The translations under genes were made by a program, and so were the position numbers. Positions 1-4,817 of a DNA stretch of 5,059 nt are shown here, in pieces. Numbering within the stretch: position 1 is the first letter of the stretch; each line of letters starts with the position of its first letter. The stretch is from Micavibrio sp. GTDB lineage: Bacteria > Pseudomonadota > Alphaproteobacteria > Micavibrionales > Micavibrionaceae. The notes under the pieces are model-generated. The model was not told the DNA's origin, searched no databases, and was given only the letters and a program-made list of their open reading frames with translations. The DNA lies in contig JAMONE010000257.1 in the NCBI GenBank assembly GCA_027066695.1, positions 1 to 5,059 on the forward strand. Reading direction: 5' to 3'.

Positions 1-541
1 CGCGATCAAGTCGATGTGGTTGTGGGATTTCTACATCAATATCGCCGTAAAAGTAATCACGCGGAATATTCAGTTGGGTAGGCCCCATCTCTGACATAGC
101 GCGATCAAAACAGCGCCCTGTAAATTCAGCTATTCTGGCAGGATGGTTTACATGACCTTGGTATTTTGTATGTTCTTGAAACATGGGTAATTGATTAGCT
201 TCTTGAAATCCGCCAAGCCCCATGCCTAGTGTGCCAGATTCTGGCGTGATCATCACAACAGGCGTATGCGCCCAATAAGCGGCAGCAACCGCAGTCACAC
301 AGTTACTAATGCCTGGGCCATTTTGACCGATAACAACACCGTGGCGACCACTAACTCGCGCAAAACCATCTGCCATGTGCGCTGCGCCTTGTTCATGCAC
401 CACGGGTATCAGGCTAATGCCTGCGGGTTTGAAAATATCCATCGCATCCATAAATGCAGATCCCATAATGCCGAAAATGGTATCGACCTCATTGGCGACC
501 ATAGTTTCTACAAATGCTTCACTGGGCGTCATCTTTGCCAT
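1..541 (-). CDS. xsc: Sulfoacetaldehyde acetyltransferase, N-terminal part (runs off the left edge)
   Basis: This is a cytoplasmic thiamine-diphosphate enzyme that converts sulfoacetaldehyde plus phosphate to acetyl phosphate plus sulfite, the desulfonating step of taurine and other C2-sulfonate breakdown. Only the first 180 codons are here; the family is usually about 590-600 residues, so roughly the N-terminal (PYR) third is visible. Family signatures that I recognise are FGIMGSAFMDAMDIF (about 23-37), HEQGAAHMADGFAR (49-62, with E50 as the expected ThDP-activating glutamate), GQNGPGISN (72-80), AYWAHTP (88-94), GGFQEANQLPMFQ (110-122) and GPTQLNIPRDYFYGDI (153-168). These set it apart from generic acetolactate synthase. 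The ATG at 539-541 is chosen because AAAGGAGA (548-555) lies at good spacing; a second Met at codon 4 is less well placed. It lies downstream of ald on the same strand, which fits taurine catabolism through taurine:pyruvate aminotransferase. Its own 5' region contains a MITE-like element and dyads, so it may have a separate promoter. Confidence 0.9.
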   Translation of the reverse strand, partial: MAKMTPSEAFVETMVANEVDTIFGIMGSAFMDAMDIFKPAGISLIPVVHEQGAAHMADGFARVSGRHGVVIGQNGPGISNCVTAVAAAYWAHTPVVMITPESGTLGMGLGGFQEANQLPMFQEHTKYQGHVNHPARIAEFTGRCFDRAMSEMGPTQLNIPRDYFYGDIDVEIPQPHRLDR

Positions 542-586
542 TAGTATTCTCCTTTAATATCTTTTATCTATATTCATATTCTTACA

Positions 587-601
587 AAACCGCGACGGTT
601 T
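587..601. promoter_or_regulatory. Short perfect dyad in the xsc leader
   Basis: AAACCG-CGA-CGGTTT is a perfect 6-bp inverted repeat with a 3-base centre, about 46 bases upstream of the xsc start codon. The position suits an operator or a small leader hairpin. On the minus strand it is followed by only a short T run (TTTTGT), which makes a poor terminator. No regulator family is recognised from the sequence. Confidence 0.3.
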
Positions 602-621
602 CACTCTAATAATCAAGTTGT

Positions 622-640
622 CCGTTTAAAAAGCAAACGG
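622..640. other. Small stem-loop in the ald-xsc gap
   Basis: CCGTTT and AAACGG (622-627 and 635-640) form a perfect 6-bp stem around an A-rich 7-base loop. No T-run follows on the minus (transcribed) strand, so it is not an obvious intrinsic terminator. It is probably leader structure or chance. The rest of this gap, 641-732, holds a run of seven G and an AT-rich stretch around 668-695 that could carry a promoter for xsc, but I could not find a convincing -35/-10 pair. Confidence 0.25.
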
Positions 641-732
641 CAAGCTCGCTAAAAAACAGTGGGGGGGCTAATTAATATATTGTTAATTTAATAACCAGTC
701 CCTTCAACTAGCAGGGCGTGCAACAGATTAAA

Positions 733-817
733 GTAGGTTGGTGCTGAGGAAAGAAGCCCAACGTGACGATCTTTGTTGGATTTCTTGTTGGGCTTCACAA
801 GCTCAGCGCCAACCTAC
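733..817. repeat. MITE/REP-like palindromic element between ald and xsc
   Basis: The outer arms are GTAGGTTGGTGCTGAG (733-748) and CTCAGCGCCAACCTAC (802-817), complementary at 15 of 16 positions, the exception being a possible G-U pair. The inner arms GAAGCCCAAC (753-762) and GTTGGGCTTC (787-796) are perfectly complementary over 10 bp. A 24-base loop lies between them. Palindromes beginning GTAGGTTGG with a GAAGCCCAAC core are, from memory, scattered as high-copy MITE-like repeats in many gammaproteobacterial and cyanobacterial genomes. The right arm ends only about 10 bases beyond the ald stop codon. In a transcript running from ald to xsc it would fold into a strong hairpin and could lower or stop read-through, although no T-run follows. 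Confidence 0.75.
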
Positions 818-827
818 AATGGGGCTT

Positions 828-1943
828 TTATGCCAGCATCTCTTGCGCTGGCGTAAAGTCATATCCCAAATCATTCGCAACTTCTTCATAGGTAATTTTG
901 CCACTGTGAACATTAAGCCCATTGCATAAATGCGGATCATCTAACAGAGCTTGGTTAACACCTTTATCTGCAATATTGAGTGCAAAGGGTAGGGTGACAT
1001 TGTTTAAGGCGTAGGTGGATGTGCGCGGTACAGCACCAGGCATATTGGCTACACAGTAATGTACAACATCATCGACAACATAAGTGGGGTCGGCATGGGT
1101 TGTGGCTTTTGATGTTTCAAAACAACCGCCTTGATCAATCGCAACGTCTACCACGACAGAGCCTTTTTTCATATCAGCTATCATTTGACGACTGACTAAT
1201 TTAGGTGCTTCCGCCCCAGGAATTAATACACCACCGATGACTAAATCAGTATCTAAAATATGCTTCTCTAAAGCATTTTTGGTTGAGAATACGCCATTGG
1301 TAGATTTACCAAATTGTCGCCAATGCTGTTCTAAAGTTTCTGGGCTTTTATCAAATACCCAAACATCCGCGCCCATACCCACAGCAATATGCGAGGCGTG
1401 TGTGCCAACAATGCCCGCGCCCAAAATCACCACTTTTGCAGGTTCAACACCCGGTACGCCACCGAGTAACATACCTAGCCCGCCTTGAGGCTGTTCTAAA
1501 CAATGAGCGCCCGCTTGAATCGACAATCGACCTGCCACTTTAGACATAGGCGCAAGCAAAGGTAGTCCACCAAAACGTGATGTAACCGTTTCATAAGCAA
1601 TACAAATTGCACCACTGTTGACTAGGTCTTTGGTTTGCTCTGGGTCAGGCGCAAGGTGCAAATAAGTATATAAAATCTGACCTTCGCGAAGCATGGCGCG
1701 CTCAATAGCTTGAGGCTCTTTAACCTTTACGATCATGTCAGCTTGTTTAAAAATATCACTGGCACTATTGATGATGGTGGCACCAACTGCTTGATAGTCT
1801 TGATCAGATGCACCAATGCCGTTGCCTGCATTTGTTTCGACCAAAACTTCATGCCCGTGAGCGACACATTCGTGAACACTGGATGGTGTTAAACCTACGC
1901 GATATTCGTGGTTTTTTATTTCTTTAGGTACGCCGATAATCAT
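828..1943 (-). CDS. ald: Alanine dehydrogenase
   Basis: Ald is a cytoplasmic NAD-dependent enzyme interconverting L-alanine with pyruvate plus ammonium. The 371-residue product matches the usual family length and numbering. R15 and K75 (VKVKEP) are the pyruvate-contacting residues, H96 (YLHLAP) and D270 (VAIDQGG) are the catalytic residues, the Rossmann motif GAGIVG is at 175-180, and D198 (VFDKS) is the acidic residue for the NAD ribose. The N-terminus, starting MIIGVPKEIKNHEYRVG, is typical. All key residues are present, so the enzyme should be active. A purine-rich AAGAGAGA just upstream serves as a modest ribosome-binding site. With xsc next downstream, the likely job is to regenerate pyruvate from the alanine made by taurine:pyruvate aminotransferase and to release ammonium. 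A general alanine-catabolic role is also possible. Codon and base use look like core genome, in contrast to the AT-rich gene at 2964-4637. Confidence 0.97.
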   Translation of the reverse strand: MIIGVPKEIKNHEYRVGLTPSSVHECVAHGHEVLVETNAGNGIGASDQDYQAVGATIINSASDIFKQADMIVKVKEPQAIERAMLREGQILYTYLHLAPDPEQTKDLVNSGAICIAYETVTSRFGGLPLLAPMSKVAGRLSIQAGAHCLEQPQGGLGMLLGGVPGVEPAKVVILGAGIVGTHASHIAVGMGADVWVFDKSPETLEQHWRQFGKSTNGVFSTKNALEKHILDTDLVIGGVLIPGAEAPKLVSRQMIADMKKGSVVVDVAIDQGGCFETSKATTHADPTYVVDDVVHYCVANMPGAVPRTSTYALNNVTLPFALNIADKGVNQALLDDPHLCNGLNVHSGKITYEEVANDLGYDFTPAQEMLA

Positions 1944-1976
1944 GGCAGTCTCTCTTAAAGTTAACTAGGAAAATAT

Positions 1977-2005
1977 ATTATCACTAAGTTAAAGATAGGA
2001 GTAAG
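1977..2005 (-). promoter_or_regulatory. Possible sigma-70 promoter of ald
   Basis: On the minus strand TGATAAT gives a good extended -10 (GATAAT at 1977-1982). At 17-bp spacing the -35 position reads CTTACT (2000-2005), which is weak. The -10 lies 33 bases upstream of the ald start, a sensible leader length. The call rests mostly on the -10, and the weak -35 would be consistent with activator dependence. Confidence 0.3.
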
Positions 2006-2018
2006 TCGGTGATTTAAA

Positions 2019-2054
2019 TAGTACCAACGAGGGGCAAAATTTCGTGCCAGATTA
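2019..2054. repeat. Direct repeat copy A, downstream of the toxin
   Basis: This copy matches the 36-base segment at 2769-2804 at 31 of 36 positions, with no gap. The five differences are all transitions. The shared core runs GGCAAAATTT(C/T)GTGCCAG. The two copies are offset by exactly 750 bp and bracket the toxin-antitoxin pair. A weaker similarity continues to about 2062. The copy lies in the 158-bp gap between the end of the toxin and the start of ald. Confidence 0.75.
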
Positions 2055-2080
2055 TTGTGTTAGATTGGGTGAAATTTTTT

Positions 2081-2119
2081 TTAGGTCTTCATTTTAGGTC
2101 ATCATTTAAGGTCTTCAAT
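2081..2119. repeat. Three tandem copies of a 13-bp unit at the toxin 3' end
   Basis: The units TTAGGTCTTCATT (2081-2093), TTAGGTCATCATT (2094-2106) and TAAGGTCTTCAAT (2107-2119) follow one another without spacers. The first two differ at one position; the third differs from the first at two. The third unit lies in the last codons of the toxin reading frame and the second carries its stop codon, so the array looks like a slippage expansion of the gene's 3' end. Confidence 0.75.
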
Positions 2120-2395
2120 AGATAACAGCTGTTTTCCATGACGCACAGTTAAAACAGATATTTTGGAAACACCGATCAAATAAATCACTCGATAGTTGCC
2201 TTCAATTAGTTCCCTGTAGTCATCTTCTTGTATTTATGGAACAATCCTTCCTAGCCTCGGGTGTTCCTTCAATTTATCAGTTGAATCAAATATATCACTT
2301 GCCCACTGCAGTGCAACATCAGGCTTATCCAAGGCAATATACTCCGCCATTTCGATCACTCTTTCTATCGCTAATGGCGACCACTCAATTTCCAT
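2102..2395 (-). pseudogene. ParE/RelE-family toxin interrupted by an in-frame stop
   Basis: Read through, this frame gives 97 residues with the ParE-like pattern: MEIEWSPLAIERV at the start, an amphipathic helix pair, HPRLGRIVP (46-54 region), YRELIEGNYRVIYLI (60-74) and VLTVRHGKQLL near the end. Codon 54 (2234-2236) is TAA, between GRIVP and IQEDDYREL. Related toxins usually have Glu there (VPEI/VPEF), so a single GAA to TAA change at position 2236 explains it. The 53-residue product would lack the central sheet and the C-terminal basic RHGK segment needed for toxicity. There is no Met, Val or Leu start codon just after the stop for obvious re-initiation. The ATG at 2393-2395 overlaps the antitoxin stop by one base (TAATG), the usual coupled arrangement. 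A sequencing error cannot be excluded from one read of the sequence. ParE toxins act on DNA gyrase and RelE toxins on mRNA; I cannot tell which applies here. Confidence 0.85.
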
Positions 2396-2676
2396 TAACG
2401 ACTGAGCCTACTTAGAACAAGCTTTTTAGCCTTATCATGGTCTATACCTTCACCATCATTTATTTGAGTCACTGATTTTTGAACATCTTGAAGAAGCTCA
2501 ATAGTTTCTTGCATTTTTTCATATTCTTCAACACCAAGTAATACACCTACACCTTTACCATGCTGTGTGATTACCAAAGGTCTTTTGGTTTCTTGAACTT
2601 GTTTAAAGAACGTTGCCACACCTGCTCTAAATTCAGAGAGAGGGCGAATATCTTGGTCTATTCTTAATCTTTGCAT
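2395..2676 (-). CDS. Phd/YefM-family antitoxin
   Basis: This is the 93-residue antitoxin of a type II module: an N-terminal DNA-binding and dimerisation domain that autorepresses the operon, plus a C-terminal tail that wraps the toxin. The family pattern is clear: DIRPLSEFRAG (9-19), VQETKRPLVITQHGKGVGVLL (27-47), VEEYEKMQETIELL (49-62) and a charged tail with GEGIDHDKAKKLV (75-87). The frame is open back to a TTG at 2716-2718, but I place the start at the ATG at 2674-2676. Family members begin close to the I-PLSEFR motif, and the longer form would start inside the operator and upstream of the likely -10. A Shine-Dalgarno sequence is weak or absent, so translation may begin on a very short leader. 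The stop overlaps the toxin start by one base. The gene appears intact although its toxin partner is broken. Confidence 0.9.
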   Translation of the reverse strand: MQRLRIDQDIRPLSEFRAGVATFFKQVQETKRPLVITQHGKGVGVLLGVEEYEKMQETIELLQDVQKSVTQINDGEGIDHDKAKKLVLSRLSR

Positions 2677-2690
2677 TTTTATCACTATAG

Positions 2691-2718
2691 AGTATATTTT
2701 GTACATTATATAGTACAA
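2691..2718 (-). promoter_or_regulatory. Autoregulated promoter/operator of the toxin-antitoxin module
   Basis: A palindrome with arms TTGTAC (2699-2704) and GTACAA (2713-2718), and a symmetric TATA in its 8-base centre, lies just upstream of the antitoxin start. On the minus strand the same bases can serve as a -35 (TTGTAC), 16 bases from a good -10 TATACT (2691-2696). Transcription would then start about 10 bases before the ATG at 2676. An operator overlapping the -35 and spacer is what is expected for repression by the Phd/YefM-toxin complex. A second -10 candidate, TATAAT, lies within the palindrome centre but has no good -35. Confidence 0.6.
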
Positions 2719-2768
2719 TATAGGTGTTATACGATTTTATTAAGTAATTTATTTATAAGTTAAGGAGG

Positions 2769-2804
2769 TAGTACCAGTGGGAGGCAAAATTTTGTGCCAG
2801 ATTA
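2769..2804. repeat. Direct repeat copy B, upstream of the antitoxin
   Basis: This is the partner of the 2019-2054 copy (31 of 36 identical). It contains the 10-bp perfect palindrome CAAAATTTTG (2785-2794) within a larger imperfect one, GGCAAAATTTTGTGCC, while copy A has one change in that core. The stretch from the antitoxin operator to the next inverted repeat (2719-2830) holds no gene that I can support apart from a doubtful small frame described in the findings. Confidence 0.75.
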
Positions 2805-2830
2805 ATGCGCTATGGTTTGGGGTAATAATT

Positions 2831-2919
2831 ACAAAACAGCAAAAAAGAGGGGGGTGTGCTTGTAAATAGGCTGTTAAGACACTTTTATTTGCCACCCCCC
2901 TTGTTTTTCGCTGTTTTGT
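2831..2919. repeat. Long inverted repeat (hairpin or small palindromic element)
   Basis: ACAAAACAGC (2831-2840) pairs perfectly with GCTGTTTTGT (2910-2919), and GGGGGGTG (2849-2856) with CACCCCCC (2893-2900). An A-run/T-run between them also pairs with few mismatches. Inside, GTAAATA (2862-2868) can pair with TATTTGC (2886-2892), allowing one G-T pair. The whole 89-base segment therefore folds on either strand. It sits 45 bases past the end of the large membrane-protein gene and could act as a transcription barrier between that gene and the toxin-antitoxin module. Neither side has the long T-run of a textbook terminator. A non-autonomous palindromic repeat is the alternative. Confidence 0.7.
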
Positions 2920-2963
2920 GTTTTTTCGTTAGATTATTAAGGTAGTTATTGGAAATTAGGTGA

Positions 2964-4637
2964 TTACTTTTTAGTAAATTTTCTGAATGCGACTATGGTT
3001 TGATATATTAATAATCCTTCAATCACTCTGTATGTAAAATCAATAAAGTATGTTGTTCCAGTCCAGCATCCTTTTGCAATAAACTCAGTACTATGTGCTG
3101 GATTAATAAATACAAAAATATTCTTCCAAAAAATTACAGTGTTATCAGTGTTGTTTAGGCTAAGTAGTAATAACGGATAAGCTAACAGCGTTATTAATAA
3201 CAATAGCTTTACTGGTTGCCACCAATTTAAGCCAAAATTATTAGTTTTTTCATTAAATATTAAGGTTACAATGTCTGGCAGCCTGCCTTCTTTCATCCAA
3301 CAAAACTTAGATTTGCAAAATATTTTTTCCAAATAATTTTTATCAAAATTGCTTCTTCTACACCTATTTTCTATAGTTAAATCTTTATGATGACTCATTT
3401 CCTTTGCATAAAATAGCAGAGACTGAGGTTGGTCATTGTTGTCCTGAGCTACGTTTTTTAGAACTCTATAAGTGTCCCTTTTTTTTGCAATTTCAGTTAT
3501 TCCATCATCATTAAACTGCCCCACCTCAATAATTTCTTTCCATTGCATGTTTGTGTAACGGATGTTGGAAAAAATATTATCAAAAAGCCTTACTGTTGTG
3601 AATGAAGTTAAGCATATCGCTTGAAAGTCAGCATTACCAATAGATGTATTATCAATTTGAAAAAGGTTGCCTTTTTCATCACTAGACACATTTAATTTAT
3701 AAAGTTTTAATCTCCCAATATTTCTAAAATTACTTAGAGAAAAGTTGTTAAAATGGCAATCCCCTATATTAAGTTCTGAATTATGAGGGTTTCTTAAATT
3801 GGATAAAATAAATTCATCTATTTCCAGATAACCGATTCGTAGGTATGCGTTATCGTCAATATGGCAATCAATTATCTTTAATGTTTTTAATTTCGCTTTA
3901 TTATTTTGTTGTTCCTCATAACTCCCAGACTCTTCACTTCTTATTTTAAATTTAGACTTAATTGTAGAGCTTTTAAATTCTATTTCACCGTTTTCTTGAT
4001 TTTTGAAATATATTTCAAAAGTATTAAACTCACATTTTTCAATTAATAGTTTATTAAACGTATTGTTCTCATAGTTATCTTGATTTCCATTAAAGGGAGA
4101 TAATACAAATGATGCACGATAAAATTCAATATCCTCTTTAAATGTACATGTGTAGTCAAATTGTGAATTATCGTACTTATATAGCCATGTATCAGAATCA
4201 TCAGGAGTATAGGTACTAACATTCTTGGAAAATTCACAGCTTTGATAAATAACATCATCAATATTCTGTAATAATTTGAAATTATATAATGTCCAGTAAT
4301 CATGAAAGTAGCATTCTTGGAAAAAGAATTCAGGATTGTTTAAATTAATATTTCTTGTAAAAAAATGGCAGTTATCAAAATGTATTTGTTTTAAGGGTTT
4401 TAATATTTTTATGTAATTTATCGATGATTGGACATCAGGTTTTGGGAATGCAATTTCAAGAAAGTGACAAAAACCATTATTATCAATTGTATGGTCAGCA
4501 ACATAACTTTCTATTGCATTATAAAAATCTGAACGTATTGTAAAATAATCCAATTCCTTTTTAGAACAGTGCAAAATACATTCTTCAAATTTATCATAGG
4601 TATTTAGATTGCAATTATTTTTTTTGCATTCACTCAT
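2964..4637 (-). CDS. Putative membrane protein with a pentapeptide-like beta-helix body and C-terminal transmembrane region
   Basis: I do not recognise this 557-residue protein by name. Residues 1-80 are Cys/charge-rich and mixed. From about 83 to 365 there are recurring short aromatic-Cys motifs (FDNCHF at 87-92, FQECYF 106-111, YQSCEF 131-136, EKCEF 200-204, IDCHI 256-260, GDCHF 292-296) set in strand-like hydrophobic/polar alternation. This suggests a degenerate pentapeptide-type or other right-handed beta-helix fold. Residues 384-418 (KKRDTYRVLKNVAQ...SLLFYAKEMSHHK) look helical. A clear membrane segment spans about 474-494 (VKLLLLITLLAYPLLLLSL), and a second hydrophobic stretch spans about 532-550, ending in IYQTIVAFRKFTKK. 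There is no signal peptide, so the large domain is probably cytoplasmic and tethered by the C-terminus. The ATG is preceded by AAGG seven bases upstream. The gene stands alone and is much AT-richer than ald, suggesting acquisition. From memory, uncharacterised pentapeptide-repeat membrane proteins share the YR-LK...FY-KEM and YQTI-AFRK endings. Confidence 0.7.
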   Translation of the reverse strand: MSECKKNNCNLNTYDKFEECILHCSKKELDYFTIRSDFYNAIESYVADHTIDNNGFCHFLEIAFPKPDVQSSINYIKILKPLKQIHFDNCHFFTRNINLNNPEFFFQECYFHDYWTLYNFKLLQNIDDVIYQSCEFSKNVSTYTPDDSDTWLYKYDNSQFDYTCTFKEDIEFYRASFVLSPFNGNQDNYENNTFNKLLIEKCEFNTFEIYFKNQENGEIEFKSSTIKSKFKIRSEESGSYEEQQNNKAKLKTLKIIDCHIDDNAYLRIGYLEIDEFILSNLRNPHNSELNIGDCHFNNFSLSNFRNIGRLKLYKLNVSSDEKGNLFQIDNTSIGNADFQAICLTSFTTVRLFDNIFSNIRYTNMQWKEIIEVGQFNDDGITEIAKKRDTYRVLKNVAQDNNDQPQSLLFYAKEMSHHKDLTIENRCRRSNFDKNYLEKIFCKSKFCWMKEGRLPDIVTLIFNEKTNNFGLNWWQPVKLLLLITLLAYPLLLLSLNNTDNTVIFWKNIFVFINPAHSTEFIAKGCWTGTTYFIDFTYRVIEGLLIYQTIVAFRKFTKK

Positions 4638-4735
4638 TTTTTGACCTTGATAGAATTCTTTTTTTAAACATGACAGTATATTAATAATGTCTATGACCTT
4701 TTAATATGTTATCAGATCTTGAACCTCTTTTTTTG

Positions 4736-4769
4736 GTTACTTTGTTGTTGACGTAGATAACAAAGTAAC
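4736..4769. repeat. Perfect 11-bp stem-loop in the divergent intergenic region
   Basis: GTTACTTTGTT (4736-4746) pairs perfectly with AACAAAGTAAC (4759-4769). G-T pairs can extend the stem inward by two or three positions. On the plus strand a T-run precedes it, and on the minus strand an A-run follows it, so it is not an intrinsic terminator in either direction. It lies between two divergent genes and could be an operator, a leader structure of the rlpA-like gene, or a dispersed palindromic repeat. Sequences of the GTTACTTT...AAAGTAAC type are, from memory, common intergenic repeats in gammaproteobacteria. Confidence 0.6.
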
Positions 4770-4787
4770 TCGTAGCTTTTGCTACGA
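4770..4787. repeat. Second stem-loop abutting the first
   Basis: TCGTAGC-TTTT-GCTACGA forms a perfect 7-bp stem with a four-T loop, starting at the base after the preceding hairpin. It ends about 30 bases before the rlpA-like start codon and would sit in its 5' leader if transcription starts upstream. The remaining divergent spacer (4638-4735) is AT-rich and should contain the promoter of the 557-residue protein gene. I see no -35/-10 pair there that I would defend. Confidence 0.55.
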
Positions 4788-4817
4788 AACTATTCCAAAC
4801 CAAGTTAAAATACCAAA

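Noticed and set aside
266..544. Plus-strand open frame antisense to xsc
   Set aside because: It lies wholly opposite the well-supported xsc reading frame, has low-complexity, unfamiliar protein content and no ribosome-binding site.
733..817. Intrinsic terminator of ald
   Set aside because: The stem is strong, but no T-run follows it on the minus strand and its sequence matches a common palindromic repeat pattern.
738..929. Plus-strand frame across the palindrome and the ald 3' end
   Set aside because: Its first part is the MITE-like repeat and the rest is antisense to ald; there are no family features.
1237..1892. Plus-strand open frames antisense to ald
   Set aside because: Antisense shadows of a gene whose catalytic residues are all conserved.
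2234..2236. Recoding (TAA read as an amino acid) in the toxin
   Set aside because: Other genes here, such as ald and the antitoxin, end with TAA as a normal stop, and no recoding structure is evident; a plain nonsense mutation is simpler.
2019..2804. Integron cassette with attC sites around the toxin-antitoxin module
   Set aside because: The flanking repeats lack paired GTTRRRY/RYYYAAC core sites with the expected R', R'' layout, and no integrase is in view.
2019..2804. CRISPR array
   Set aside because: There are only two repeat copies, 750 bp apart with coding DNA between them, and no regular spacers.
4043..4303. Second minus-strand frame inside the 557-residue gene
   Set aside because: It is an out-of-frame shadow in AT-rich DNA; the overlapping frame is longer and has a start with a ribosome-binding site.
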